Assembly (NCBI RefSeq): GCF_035594125.1 | Contig: NC_087173.1 | Coordinates: 420,001-484,000 of the forward strand | DNA: 64,000 bases | From: Scylla paramamosain | Taxonomy: Eukaryota > Arthropoda > Malacostraca > Decapoda > Portunidae | Direction of reading: 5' to 3' | In this document: piece by piece, positions 33,758-47,792 of the stretch | Layout: each line of letters begins with the position of its first letter | Position numbering within the stretch: position 1 is the stretch's first letter | The notes under the pieces: generated by a model | The model's input: only the letters and a program-made list of their open reading frames with translations | The model's database searches: none | Told to the model about the DNA's origin: nothing | Program-made: the position numbers and the translations under genes

Positions 33758-34444
33758 TGTCGCTGGAAAGACGGTATAGAAAAGAGCAGAGTGCTTGGGG
33801 TAAATAGAGTCCCCCCCCTTACTTTTGCATGGTCTGGCTGGACTGGTTGTAATGAATCGTGGTATGACGGGTATGGGTACTATGTGAGAGGTGATGTAAG
33901 AATTTGAGAAGGAATAAGGAACCACTTTAATTCGCAGACTACTACTGCACTCGACAATCCGTTCGGGCCATTCTGTGGTGGATTACTTCAGGACGTGGCG
34001 AGCGCTTCGCGTAATCATCTATAGTATCTCGTGGTATGAGTGAATGTGTGGATGAGTAAATGACTGTCCGAGTGGAAGGAACCGAGTACTGGGGTGGCCG
34101 AATCTCGTTTCAGAGAGTGACGGAGTGACTTAAGGTTAAGTCCTCACACCACAGGAGGTCAAGAGGCTGGTTGGGGTGGAATTTCTTTTCTTTTTCCTTG
34201 AGATGAGAGAAAGAGCCGAGTTATGTCTCCAAGGGACATTGTGGTGATATGGCCCACAAGCCATTGTATGGGAGAGAATGTCAGAGTTATTTCCCGACAG
34301 AGATCACGTGCAGTTCGTCAGCCTGGCTTGGTTATGTGGTGGTGAGGGGAGTTTCTAATTACTCGGATGTGAAGGTGTTATTTTATTTTTTTTGGTAAGG
34401 AGAAAAGAGAGAGGTGAAAAATTCTAGAACGGATGAAAGGCTCG
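33758..34444 (+). other. LTR retrotransposon 3' noncoding region
   Basis: About 690 bases between the integrase stop and the 3' LTR. No envelope-like or other frame is supported. A purine-rich segment (GGAGAAAAGAGAGAGG at about 34399) lies 30 bases before the LTR and could act as the polypurine tract, although it does not abut the LTR. Confidence 0.6.
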
Positions 34445-35700
34445 TGTAGTGCTGAGAAATTAATTATGTATATTTCTACTTTTTTCCTAGGCTAGGGCCC
34501 ATGTAGTGTGCGGGGGTGACCAGAATCTCAGTACCATGTGACTAACCCCTCCCCTTCCCCTCCTCTCCTCAGTGTCCTTTTGTCCTTGCTTTCCCCCCCC
34601 CCTCTCAGCGTCACTGTGTTGACCACTTCTATAACAAATTTACCCTGTGAATAAACGTAATTTCTCCTGCTTGGCCAGGTTATAGAGGCGAATTTTTCAC
34701 CTAATCCCAGAGAATGGGGAGCCCTTAATATGATAAAATTAATTCTATAATGGTAAGGTCTTAAACCAGCCCAAACAAATCCCAGATAATTACGCCGCGC
34801 CAATGAGGTTGACGAATCTGATAAGTCTTCTTTGCTTCGCTGCCCTGTCACCCCTGTTGCTACGCAAGCCGGGAAGAGATACCAGACTTTGACTAATTCC
34901 CCAATTGATTTCAAAAGTCCATTGAATTAAACTTCTTAAAGTAACAACTATAAAGTAAACAGTAACTTAATTATTCATATTTTTCATCCCTGAACTCACA
35001 ACCTAGTCGCCCCCCCCCCCACTAAAAACAAAATTATAACTTAATAAATTTCCCCATTGGAAACCTTTATCCTTAGTTTCCCGCCGATTTCCTCACAAGC
35101 AAAGCCAGTCTCTCTCGGATTCTCCTCAGGTGAGCATGCAGTCTGATAGTCTCCCCCTCCATTCCTGTAATATTAAGTAAGTGTTTATTTAACAATAATT
35201 TTACTAAAGCCAGTCTCTCTCGGATTCTCCTCAGACCCTCTTGGATTCCCCTCAGATATTCCTGTTGATAAACTGTTTCTGAGTGGATAGATATTCGCAT
35301 TTTTTCGTTCTTTTTTTGTTGGTTTTCTCCACGGGACTAGTGAAACCACCTGGTTCGAGATCACCGTGTGAGACTGTCCTCAGGTATATACATACTTTTT
35401 GGATATATATTTGTTATTTATTTATTTATTCTCTGGTCTCCCCCACATTATTATTATTATTATTATATGTTTATTGACCACAGCAACAATGTACAAATAG
35501 AAATCTGATTAATAAATATTAATTTTTAAGACAATTCACAACCACTGTAGTCCATAAAAATAACTAATAGTAAAAGAAAACTAAAATTAGAACTAAAAAC
35601 TAAAACAGAAGCATTAAACTAATGTAGATAAAACTGTAAAACGTACACTGATCTCAAATCTTAAACAATATTAAAGATGAAATCTAATACAACTAACACG

Positions 35701-35734
<34 letters not shown>

Positions 35735-36053
35735 AGTAGTCGCGAAAATATCTCCATCGTAGTTTTTATGTAATTGAAGAATACGCTACCATTTATTTTG
35801 TATTTCTGAATTATGTAACTGAAGAGTACGCTATCATTTATTTTGTATTTCTGAATTATGTAACTGAAGAGTACGCTACCATTTATTTTGTATTTCTGAA
35901 TTGCTTTCTTTTTATTATTATTATTTCGGATTATTCCATTATTTATTAAAAATCATAAAAGTGTCAGTATTTGTATTTCTCTTAATCCAGTGATAGGATT
36001 TGTAATTATCGTCTGCCACAAGGGAACATCACACCCCTTAGAGGGCACTAAAC
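34445..36053 (+). repeat. 3' LTR carrying a 283-bp insertion
   Basis: Matches the 5' LTR from TGTAGTGCTGAG to CACTAAAC. By eye I found one substitution (TACCCYGTGAAT) and a shorter C run, plus an insertion at 35448-35730. Directly after it the CTA repeats resume. Confidence 0.9.
35448..35730 (-). mobile_element. Short retroposon-like insertion in the 3' LTR
   Basis: 283 bases absent from the 5' LTR. On the plus strand it begins with a TTA repeat and ends in about 29 A. On the minus strand it ends with GGTCAATAAACATATAATAATAA, a polyadenylation-like signal followed by a TAA-repeat tail, as in many LINE or SINE 3' ends. Having a simple tail on each strand is unusual. It must postdate integration of the LTR element. 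No coding frame. Confidence 0.75.
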
Positions 36054-36080
36054 TACTACTACTACTACTACTACTACTAG

Positions 36081-36154
<74 letters not shown>

Positions 36155-36182
36155 TTATTGCTACTACTACTACTACAACTAC

Positions 36183-36248
<66 letters not shown>

Positions 36249-36250
36249 GT
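36054..36250. repeat. (CTA)n microsatellite, 3' flank of the LTR element
   Basis: Long CTA tract with a few variants, continuing the tract interrupted at 26992. Confidence 0.94.
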
Positions 36251-36334
36251 GCTACTGCTACTGCTAGTACTACTAATGAACGGACATGTTTAGTGAGCAG
36301 TGACCTGACGCTAATATAGCTGGCTAGTGTAGAC

Positions 36335-37182
36335 ATGGCGCCTTGTGTTGCTGAGTCGTCTGGTTGTGTTAGTTCTCCTGTTTTCGAGGCCTTCGTTGCG
36401 AAGGTCTCAGAGGTGGAGGCTGAGTTCCATCGAAGGATCTCGGAGGTGCAAGCTGAGTTTCGTGGGAGGATCTCAGACCTGCAGGCTGAGTTCTGTGAGA
36501 GGATCTCAGCACCTGAGGGATGGTCGTGCCCCCACCGTCACCTTACTTAATGAGGCGACGGAGGAGCAGTGTGTGTAGGGGAGCCAAGAGGGTGAAGGTC
36601 CTCAAGGCGCGGAGACGAAGAATCCCTTCAGTGTGCTGGAGGAAGGGAAGGAGATGGAGGTGGACATGGCGGGAAGAGACAAGAAGGGGCAGATGCAGCT
36701 ACCCTGCCCCAAGGTAGAGTGCTTGTGTTTGGTGATAGTCGGGTTAGGCACTTAGATAGTGCGTTCTGTGCTAGGGATAGGAAGCGTAGGTCGAGGGTGT
36801 GTTTGGCGGGGGCCGGGATAGGGAAGGTAGCTGATAAGCTAGACACGTGCTTAGAAAAAGATGGGACCAAGCCCATTGTTTTTCTCAGTGCGGGAGGGAA
36901 TGACCTTGGTAAGTTCAGGAGTGAGGAGCTTATCGGGAGGTTTCGACAGGCTTTGGACAGGATTAGGGTGCTGAGTGGCTGTCCAGGGCTATTACAGTGA
37001 ATCGCAGGCTAGCGAATCATTGTAAGAGTAATGGATGGACGTTCATTGACAACTGGGACCTTTTCTATGGTAGGGACACCTTGTACGTCAGGGATGGAGT
37101 GCATTTGTCACGCCAGGGTGTTCATGTTTTGGCAGAAACACTCGAGCGGGAGGTAACTGCACTCCAGCGCTTTTTTCGTTAG
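36335..37182 (+). pseudogene. CR1-type LINE ORF1: coiled-coil repeats and esterase (SGNH) domain, broken
   Basis: From ATG 36335 the frame has three to four near-repeats of about 12 residues (RISEVQAEFRG, RISDLQAEFCE), heptad-like and probably coiled coil, then is lost near 36548. The protein resumes in another frame with LVFGDSRVRHLD at 36722 (GDS nucleophile motif) and SAGGNDLG (block III). A second break near 36980, apparently a deletion, is followed by NRRLANHC and then RDGVHLSRQG (block V) up to the stop at 37182. The combination of coiled coil and GDSL/SGNH esterase is that of CR1-clade ORF1 proteins, which bind RNA or membranes. It directly abuts a TA tract, and almost all of ORF2 is missing. 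Confidence 0.78.
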
Positions 37183-37189
37183 TCGTTAG

Positions 37190-38545
<1,356 letters not shown>

Positions 38546-38606
38546 AATGCTATTGCTATTTCGTAGTAGTGGTTTAAATAATGTTTTGACATATTTAGAT
38601 AATTAT

Positions 38607-38608
<2 letters not shown>

Positions 38609-38682
<74 letters not shown>
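38609..38682. repeat. (GA)n microsatellite with tetranucleotide block to 38960
   Basis: GA tract of about 74 bases followed by the same GGCA/AAGC/CAGA tetranucleotide block as at 12387. The sequence from 38960 to 39400 is unique AT-rich with no gene seen. Confidence 0.95.
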
Positions 38683-38686
<4 letters not shown>

Positions 38687-39408
38687 ACAGGTAGGCAGGA
38701 AGACAGACGGTCAAACAAACAGGCAGGGAGGCAAGCAAGCAAGCAAGCAAGCAAGGAGGCAGACAGACTAACGGGCGGAGAAAGAGGTGGATGGACATAC
38801 AAAAAAGAAAGAAAGAAAGCAGGCAGACAGACAGGGTGACAGGGAAATAGTCAGCCTAACTTGAAGAGGATAGGCAGGCAAAGAAGCAGGCAGACAGGCA
38901 GGCAGGCAAAAATAGAAGGCAAGCAAGCAGACAGAGAAGCAGACAAATAGACAGAGGGACAGATGGATGTGCGGGCAGACACAGACATGGACAAAGTAGT
39001 TTTAAATAGCGGCAGAAACTGGTATATTTCATTCTAAAGAATATATTTGCACAATTTTTTTTGTAAAGCACTTTAATAAATAGTTTACCGTGCTCTGCAG
39101 CTACTACTTAACTAAAAGTTAAACTGAATTAGTCAGTGGGATATTAATACAGCATAATGTTTGCATAATATAAACGTATGCCTCTTCCGTTACTCGTATA
39201 TTCTTTCGTGATAACGGTTACTGTAAGCGAAGAAAATGCATACATAGTGACCTAACTATATTTTTTTCTCTCATGGCCTCTTATTTACGGTATGCCATTT
39301 TTCAGGCACAATACGTAGTTGTCATTGATTTCCTAAAACTACTAAATATACCTGAAGACAGACCTACTGACCCATACTCGTAAATATTGTTCCACTCGCT
39401 ATGTTACA

Positions 39409-39440
<32 letters not shown>

Positions 39441-39443
<3 letters not shown>

Positions 39444-39756
39444 ATTAATACAAACAGATGCATTGCAATAAAGCAACAGAGATTGGGATGCTCATTCTTA
39501 CAGAACATTATAATGAACATGTGAGACAGAGATAAACAGACAGACGCAGACAGACAGATTGATTTAAAACAGTAACATGTACTCACACACACACACACAC
39601 CATTAATACAAACAGATGCATTGCAATAAAGCAACAGAGATTGGGATGCTCATTCTTACAGAACATTATAATGAACATGTGAGACAGAGATAAACAGACA
39701 GACGCAGACAGACAGATTGATTTAAAACAGTAACATGTACTATTTATAAGCAATTC
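39441..39756. repeat. 158-bp tandem duplication
   Basis: ACCATTAATACAAACAG begins at 39441 and again at 39599. About 140 bases are identical between the two, each preceded by a CA run. Copy 1 of the segmental duplication has a single unit (13208-13350), so this tandem event followed the large duplication. Confidence 0.93.
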
Positions 39757-40019
39757 TAAGTGACCATTAATTTCCCGTTCATTCCCATTCATTCAAGCAT
39801 TTCAGTGTTGAGACGCAAAGGTAGTGTAAGTGTTGAGCCAGCGGTGGTAGTGCCCCCTTCACCTCGCAGCGAGGCAGGAAGGGGAGGCGAGGGACACCGG
39901 CAGTGACTGGCCTGAAGGCGCCTAGCGTCCCGCCTCCTCTCTTGCGACCCTTGATTGCCATCATCCATCAATCGCAGCAAGACTTGTGCTCCTCCTCTTC
40001 AGCCTCATTTAACTACCAC

Positions 40020-42010
40020 CACGCTTCCCGGAGAAACCATAACCCTATGCCATCAGAGCCGACAGAGCTGGTTGCATTAAGATCTTTAACTGTTAATATA
40101 ACGGTGTTAGTATCTACGGGTTCAGGCCTAAAAGCAGAGATAATATTAATATTAGACTGAGGGAGACAGACGACAGATTTACCTTCTGTGCGCGTTTAAA
40201 AGTGAATTCTCCAACACTAGGAAAGAAATTATTGAACTCTTCGGCTTTATCACTTAGATTATAAAACAAATATAGGCAATGTGCTTATTTTTCTGACTAG
40301 GGATAATTTCATTAATGACGTTCCATGTGGCCGAAGTGTTCCCTTTACTGCCTTTGAGACGGACTTGGTAATGATGCGCCATAGTTTTATTACTATTATT
40401 TTTATTACTGTTATAGTTTCTTGGCTGTTTTGTAACGTTTCCGTAACCGTGAATTACTTGTATTGATTTTAAGCTTTCTTCGTAACCTATCACGGTCCTC
40501 CATTGCCTCACGGATATCGTCATTTATTCATGGTGTAGGTTTTCCTTTCACTGCTCTAGTTACAAGAGGGGCACACATGTCAAGACGGTTAATAAAAATG
40601 TCATTATAAATGCATACTTGTTTGTTCACATCGTCAGTTAAAAATATATTATTCATATTATGAACATTGTCAAGGAGGAGCGAACAAAAAGTGTCTATCA
40701 TAGTTCTTCAAATTACGAAAACTTTTTTACCATGGGCAGTTTTTTAGGTTTTCTAACCATTAAAACAACAGACACTAGGTCATGATCAACAGTGACCTGA
40801 GGAACAACGTCTTGTGGTAGAATGACGTCAGGTTTATTAGTTATGAGATCTAGTAAAGTAGCTGATGTTGAGGTTGTTCTTGTGGGTCTATCTGTTATTT
40901 GTGTCAACTTGTTTTTTATTATCTTACTGATTTCATTACCCGTTGTCATCATATCATCATTAGAATCACCTAGGATAAAGATCCTTTTATCACGCAGACA
41001 TACCATCCTAAAAACATCTTGAATGTAGTCAAATGATGTGGCTAAAGCCTTAGGGTGTCGATATACACAACCAATGATGATGGCCGGCAACTTCCTGCAC
41101 TGTATCTTTACCCATACATCCTCCACGCCTGTCGGTCTTGGCACATCTAGGTTAATGACAGAGGGATTGAGGGTACTATGGACATACATGCATATCCCGG
41201 CTCCTCGACCATTGTCACATCTAAAAATCAATCACAATTAGGAATTTCTACGTAACCATCTGGGGTGTTTGCTTGAAGTCATGTTTCACTCATACATAAA
41301 ACATCGATATTTCTATCTATTATCAATAACTTTACCTCTTCCAAACTCGATAACAGTGATGGTGCATTAATGTGTTTAAGAGTTAGCGAATCCTTTTTTA
41401 ACTCCTTTATTTCAACAACGGCAGATGCTTCCTCGCCATCATCCTATGCCCTATACTGTTGACGTAAGCGGCTCTTATGACCTAAACGTTGACAGCTGCC
41501 ACATAAGAGTTTGTGGTCAAATCTACAATTTCTTTGAACATGATTGAATTCGCCGCAATTGTAACACCCTGTTTTTTTTGTTTTTTTTTTTTCTTCTTCT
41601 TCCTCTCACTAGCATATTTATTTCTTTCCCTTCTGTAACCATGCTAGTTATCACTGTACGTTTCCTGCGTTTCAAACACCGGGGTACTTGCGTGTTTCTG
41701 CACTAGGTGGCTTCTGTTCCATCTGCCCACTCCAGAGGTGTAGGCGTGGGCTTGATTATAAGCTGTATAGTGTCTGCCATCCAGCGTTCTCCTCAGGGTT
41801 GTATCGTGCAGACCGGGGCTGAATGCATCCTCCTCTTTGTTCCAGCGTGCCTCATGTTTTCTTGTCATTGCCCTGGCAGGTGTGAGATGAGAAGGACCTC
41901 GTGGTTTAGGAGCAGTGGGGGGCTGATGGGAAGCTTTATGGGTGGGAGACTTTCGGGTGTAAGACTTGTCTTGTTGGGTTGTTCTGCTATGAGCGCATAG
42001 GGAAACAATA
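40020..42010 (-). pseudogene. Zinc-knuckle plus endonuclease LINE remnant (duplication copy 2)
   Basis: The better-preserved copy of the LINE at 13630-15130. On the minus strand: a basic Pro/Thr-rich segment (THKASHQPPTAPKPRGP) within a 240-codon frame (41644-42366), a zinc-knuckle part (about 41455-41640, partly deleted by T runs), then an AP-endonuclease frame (40713-41231) with FRCDNGRGAGICMYVHS, IIGCVYRHP, FILGDSNDD and VDHDLVS. A linker reading NDDIREAMEDRDRLRRKLK and the first RT fingers residues (about 40030-40100) follow. RT palm and downstream parts are absent, so the copy cannot move. Confidence 0.78.
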
Positions 42011-42111
42011 CCCGCGTAGGTTGGCGGGCCGCGGGAGCCAGCACTCAGTTTTTTTTTTTCTATATGTATGTATAGTGTCGAAATAGCAAAGGCATCGTAG
42101 AAAACACTAAT

Positions 42112-43585
42112 ATCTGGAGCTTCATCACTGTGCTTCAGGGAAAATATGAGTAAATCGTGTGAGTCTTGCTGTGGTAGGAAAGACTGCTTCCTGCGGGACC
42201 TTATCAAAAGAGCGTCAGGCACTGGTTTGACAAGCAGCGGGACTAATAAAATAGGATGCCTTTGGTAATGAGTATATAGGAATATTATTGCCTGCGAAAC
42301 ACTACCTTGGGTTTGCAGTGAGGCTTTTGTATTGAGATGACCGCGGGAGCTGAAATATGTAGACACAACTATACTAGGCAGGTCCAGTGAAAGGTATCAC
42401 ACTAAATATATTGCTTCATCCAGACGAGTTAGCAGCACAAGCGAGAAGTAGGGTGGATCTCACAGGTGTTTGCTTTTGTTGAGATCCTTACCAAGAAGCA
42501 GTGACATCCAGAACCAACAGCAACTACGATATCTTTGTGGTCTGTGGAGCCTTTGTTATTGTTGTTGTTTTGTTGTGTAAGACGACGTTTTAGGGAACAT
42601 CCTGTGTCCTCGCAGTAACCACACGAAAAGGCAGGTATCTAACTAGGAGTAATCAGAGAGTTGTTGTTGTTGTTGTTGTTATCAGAACCACAAACGGAGG
42701 AAGGTGGATGTGTTGTATTACTGAGCAACAATAAAGAAAGAAGAATAGATGAGTCGCGCCACCTTGGCGGAGATACTCAAAAGGGATTTTCATGTTTTGT
42801 GCCGTGAATATTTTTTATGGCTAGACTGAAGTGGTACTTATTATTTTCTAAGTATATCCTTGCTGTTGTTTTTAGGTTTGTACCGCTGAATGTTGGGAAG
42901 CTTTTCACTTATTATTATTTTATTTTTTTATTTGATCTTGTTATATATGTAATTGTGCTTATTCGTTTTATTTTGTTGCAGCTGTTGTGCATATTTAACA
43001 TTCTCAGCGTTTCAAGTGTGTTCTGTTTTCAGTGTTGTTTTTCATGTATCCATGTGTTCCTGCTTGGAGGAATATGACACGTTTTATTTATGACTTTGTT
43101 TTTTTTTTTTTTTTTTTTTTTTTATATTTATTCTTTCCTTTTTTGCTCATGTGTATGTTGTAACTCGTGCAGTAGAGGATATCTGGTGGTTCTGTTTATG
43201 ATGCTCCAGTTTTAGCTCTTTTTACAATAGTCAAGCTGCATCACTTTTTTATGTGGATGTTTTGATATTTTCAGGAAAGGATGGCAGGTGGTGCCGCGGT
43301 GAACACTGCCAACACGTGCAGGAGGAAAGTGAGTACCTGCTTCATTACATCATGTTCACTCTGTTTTGGAACTCGCTGTTAAATTTTTTTTTTTCCATGT
43401 CAACTGAAACCTGTCACTGTTGCCTGCCTTTCTCCTGTCTGCTTCCCACGAATCTATGAAGGAAAGAAAGGATGTGCTTCCATGGTATCGTGTCAGTAGT
43501 ATTATCCATTGAAGGATTAGTTGAAACCTTTTTCTAAAGCTTTTTTTTGTCTCTCATTCTTGTGCCCTCATCTCCTCCCTAACAT
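42112..43585 (+). repeat. Gene-like tandem unit A2
   Basis: Paralog of unit A1, with the ATG segment at 42147 (CESCCGRKDCFLRD), the DICVVCGAF segment (here F for C in one place, at about 42515), AATAAA at about 42731, the hydrophobic 86-codon frame (42817-43077; only two conservative changes from A1) and the TTTCAG-bounded MAGGAAVNTANTC segment at about 43275-43330. The GGTTTG donor-like site has become GGTTTGACAAGC. Confidence 0.7.
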
Positions 43586-44144
43586 CTGGAGCTTCATTAC
43601 ATTATGTTTCAGGGAAAATATGAGTAAATCGTGTGAGTCTTACCGAGGCAGGAAAGACGGCCTCCTGCGGGACCTTATGAAAAGAGCGTCTGACACTGGT
43701 TTGGTAGGCGACAAGACTAAAAAAAATAGGATGCGTTTGGTAATGCGTATATAGGAATGTTATTGACAGCCAAACACTACCTTGGCTTTACAGTGAGGCT
43801 TTTGTATTCAGATGACCGCGGGAGCTGAAATATGTAGACACAACTATACTAGGCAGGTCCAGTGAAATGAATCATACTAAATATATTGCTTCATCCAGAC
43901 GAGTTAGCAGCACAAGCATGAAGTAGGGTGGATCTCACAGGTGTTTGCTTTTGTTGAGATCCTTACCAAGAAGCGGTGACATCCAGAACCAACAGCAACT
44001 ACGATATCTTTGTGGTCTCTTGAGCCTTTGTTGTTGTTGTTGTTTTGTTGTGTAAGAGGATATAGGGAACATCCTGTGTCCTCGCAGTAACCACACGAAA
44101 AGGCAGGTATATAACTAGGAGTGGTCAGAGAGTTGTTGTGTTTG

Positions 44145-44175
<31 letters not shown>

Positions 44176-44725
44176 AAACACAAACGGAGGAAAGTGGATG
44201 TGTTGTATTACTGAGCAACAATAAAGAAAGAAGAATAGATGAGTCAGGCCACCTTGGCGGAGATACTCAAAAGGGACTTTCATGTTTTGTGCCGTGAATA
44301 CTTTTTATGGCTAGACTAAAGTGGTACTTATTATTTTCTAAGTATATCCTTGCTGTTGTTTTTTTTAGGTTTTATTTTGTTGCAGCTGTTGTGCATATTT
44401 AACATTCTCAGAGTTTCAAGTGTGTTCTATTTTCAGTGCTGTTTTTCATGTATCCATGTGTTCTTGCTTGGAGGAATTTGACACGATTTATTTATGACAT
44501 TTCGTGTTTTTCTTTAGTATTTATTCTTTCTTTTTTTGTTCATGTGTATGTTGTAACTCATGCAGTAAATGATTTGTGGTAGTTCTGTTTATGATGCTTC
44601 ATTTTTAGCTCTTTTTAGAATAGTCAAGCTGCATCACTTTCTTATGTGGATGTTTTGATATTTTCAGGGAAGGATGGCAGGTGGTGCCGCGGTGAGCACT
44701 GCCAACACGTGCTGGAGGAAATTAA
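43586..44725 (+). repeat. Gene-like tandem unit B2, 3'-truncated
   Basis: Paralog of unit B1 with CESYRGRKDGLLRD at about 43621, GGTTTGGTAGGC, AATAAA at about 44222 and the type B 90-base deletion. It ends inside the ATGGCAGGTGGTGCCGCGG segment, where GCTGGAGGAAATTAAACC joins sequence found about 200 bases later in B1. Confidence 0.7.
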
Positions 44726-45084
44726 ACCTTTTTCCAGAGCGTTGTTTTTGTCTCCCATTTTTCTGCCTTCCCAGGGTATATATATGAAAGAAGAATGTAA
44801 ATTTAGTCTATAATGTTCATTGTAACATGTAGTCCAGTCTTTGTGTGCTTATTTTACTGTATGCATAGAGAAAAGAAGGATTCGAAATGTGGTAATGAAA
44901 AGTAGAATATGAAATAAATAGATAATAAATAAGTGAATAAATAAATAAATAAATATATGGATGAATTAATGCATACCCTAGAGAACATTTCATACCTACT
45001 GAGCTTACCATAGCAAATACACTGATATGCTACAAAAAATGCACACAAGTATATGAAGATGGAAAAAAATGGGGGAAGTCTGTC

Positions 45085-45350
45085 TTGTGTTGTTATTTCT
45101 ATGGTTACTGCTCTTCTGAATTTGCCATCAGCATGCGTCTCTCCTTCCCCACGCTGACGCTACACAAGACTTTCACCTTTATTCCGTTACCCTTCAGTAG
45201 TCCAGGAGTTAAGCAATATCTTCATTCTTTCATCCCCTTCATTGGTAAACTCTGGAATTCTCTGCCTGTTTCTGTTTTTTCCCCTTCCTGTGACTAGTTG
45301 TTTTAATAGTATTGAGGCACTTCCAGAAACATATTTAGATTTTTTATTGT
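45085..45350 (+). pseudogene. Jockey/I-like LINE C-terminal remnant (duplication copy 2)
   Basis: The frame 45085-45297 encodes about 70 residues ([17 protein letters not shown] near the end) matching the last part of the 8.8-kb LINE ORF2 ([17 protein letters not shown]). Copy 1 at 20004 has lost about 45 bases of it. Confidence 0.75.
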
Positions 45351-45722
45351 TGACTTTTTTTTTCTTTTTTCTCTTATTTTGTCTGTATGTATGGAAGCGG
45401 CAACTGAAAAGATTTTTTTTTTCTTCCTCTGTTTGTCATTCGCCAAGTAGATATGAGAGTGTGAGTATAAGTAGTGGCTATATGCAAATGTTATAATACC
45501 ATTTTATACTGACTCTAAATTAAACATGTGTTGCATTGTTTACTGCAGTGTTTCAAGTTGAGCCGTCTAATATCTTTTGCATCTAATTGATTTTTGTGTT
45601 CGGCTATTTGAATTTTTATTTCCAAAATGCAGTTCCATGTTTTTAAGAAGCATAAAGGGTTGGAGAAAAAAAAAAGCTTTCCTAAGTTGTAATAGGTGAA
45701 TGTTAATAGTAGTAGTTGTAGC

Positions 45723-45762
<40 letters not shown>

Positions 45763-46006
45763 AGAACATAAGAACATAAGAAATAAGGGAAGCTGCAAGA
45801 AGCGACCAGGCTTACACGTGGCAGTCCCTGTATGAAACACACCTACCTATTTCCATCTGCTATCCCCATCCATAAACTTGTCTAATCTTCTCTTAAAGCT
45901 CTCTAGTGTCCTAGCACTAACTACATGATTACTGAGTCCGTTCCACTCATCTACCACTCTATTTGAGAACCAATTTTTTCCTATCTCCTTCCTAAACCTA
46001 AACCTT

Positions 46007-47344
46007 TCAAGCTTGAACCCCTTTATTTCTTGTTCTACCCTGGTTGCTGATCCTAAGAATTTTGCTTACATCTCCCTTGTTATAACCCTTATACCACTTA
46101 AAGACTTCTATCAAATCCCCCCTTAACCTACGTCTCTCTAAAGAATGTAAATTTAACAACTTCCACCTCGCCTCGTAAGGAATACTCCTCATCCCCTGTA
46201 TCCTTTTAGTCATTCTCCTCTGTACTGATTCTAATAGACCTATATCTTTCCTGTAATGTGGGGACCAGAACTGCACCGCGTAGTCTAGATGAGGTCTGAC
46301 CAGCGCCAAGTATAACTTAAATATTACTCCCGGCCTTCTACTTTTAACACTCCTAAAAATTCATCCTAGTACCCTATTTGCCTTGTTTCTGGCTTCTATG
46401 CATTGTTTCCCTAGACGGAGTTCAGAGCTAACTATAACTCCTAAATTTTTCTCGTACCCTGTACCTACCAGAGTTTGGTTGTCTATTGTGTACCTATTGT
46501 GTGGGTTTCCTCTACATACGCTAAGCACTTTGCATTTATTGATATTAAATTGCATTTGCCATCTATCCGTCCATTCATTCATTCTATCTAAGTCTGCCTA
46601 CAAGGCGATGGCATCCGATTCTGACCTAATTAATCTACCTATCTTTGTGTCATCCGCAAATTTACTAACATCACTACTAATTCCACTATCCAAGTCATTG
46701 ATATACATTAGAAATAACAACGGCCCTAATACTGATCCCTGTGGCACCCCACTAATTACATGACCCCACTCGGATTTCGAGCCGTTTATTACCACTCTCT
46801 GTCGCCTGTCACTAAGCCATGACCCTATCCAGCCTAACACCTTCCCATCTATCCCGTGTGCCCTAACCTTTCTCAGGAGCCATTGATGGGGTACCTTGTC
46901 AAATGCTTTACTAAAGTCCAGATATAAGATATCATAACTATCACCATTATCTACTGCGTCATACACTTAAGTGTAAAAACTTAATAAGTTTGTCAGGCAA
47001 GACCTCCCCTTCGTGAAGCCATGCTGTGACTGATTTATCAAGTTATGTTTGTCTAAATGTTCCCTAATGTTCCTCGCTATTATTGACTCTAACATTTTAC
47101 CTACAACTGAAGTTAAGCTGACAGGTCTATAATTAGACGCTAAAGTTTTATCTCCTTTCTTAAAGATGGGTACTACATTAGCCTGCCTCCACATTACTGG
47201 TACCTCACCCGACTCCAGTGATTTCCTAAAGACAGAAACTAACGGCTCACTAATAATCTCTTTACATTCTTTAAGTACTCTGGGATATATTTCATCAGGT
47301 CCTGGTGACTTGAACTTTTTTAGCCTATCTATCTCCTGTTCCAC
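46007..47344 (-). pseudogene. CR1-like LINE reverse transcriptase domain, several breaks
   Basis: Fragments in order on the minus strand: 46967-47344 (FKSPGPDEIYPRVLK, FKKGDKTLASNYRPVSLTS, QHGFTKGRSC), 46598-46966 ([48 protein letters not shown]), 46361-46582 (NKCKVLSVCRGNPHN) and 46007-46309 (ALVRPHLDYAVQFWSPHYRKD). Stops separate several of them, so the copy is inactive but retains every RT motif. Confidence 0.85.
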
Positions 47345-47792
47345 TATCTACCTAGTTATGGAAATAACTGTCAGCTTCTCATTCTCATCTGCTCTAAACA
47401 CCTGTTCACTATCTGGCATATCCTGCATGTTTTCCTGGGTGAAGACAGTTAAAAAATAATCATTCAGAAGTTTACTAATCTTCTCCCCAGAACTAACCAG
47501 CTCCCAATCTGCTGCCTTTAATGGACCTACAGTATCCTTATTCTTCGTCCTGTATACCTGATAAAATCCCTTGGGGTATATCTGGCTACCTTTGATTCAT
47601 AATTGTCGTTAGCTTTCCTCGTTAACTTCCTGACTGTTCTAACTAATTCATTATATTGTGTCCTTAAAACTTCTTCACCTGCCCTTAATCTCCTATATAT
47701 ACTTCTCTTACGCCCTATATATTGCTTTAACCTAGCAGTCATCCATTTAGGGTCATTTTTTTGTGATCTTATTGTTCTATACGGGATATTTG

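Larger units (their letters stand above)
26993..36053 (+). mobile_element. Ty3/gypsy-type LTR retrotransposon with SGNH-hydrolase-like ORF
   Basis: Two LTRs (26993-28319 and 34445-36053) bracket, in order, an SGNH-hydrolase-like ORF (28386-28910), gag (29029-30144), pol in the same frame after a UGA (30145 to about 32970), the rest of integrase in another frame (to 33757) and about 690 noncoding bases. The domain order protease, RT, RNase H, integrase is that of Ty3/gypsy. It is inserted inside (CTA)n: CTA repeats stop at 26992 and resume at 36054. No envelope-like ORF was found. The LTRs are nearly identical by eye apart from a 283-bp insertion in the 3' LTR, so integration is recent. The integrase frameshift makes this copy non-autonomous. 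Confidence 0.92.

Noticed and set aside
33758..34444. Envelope gene, which would make the element an errantivirus-like retrovirus
   Set aside because: No open frame of adequate length with signal peptide or membrane segment exists between integrase and the 3' LTR.
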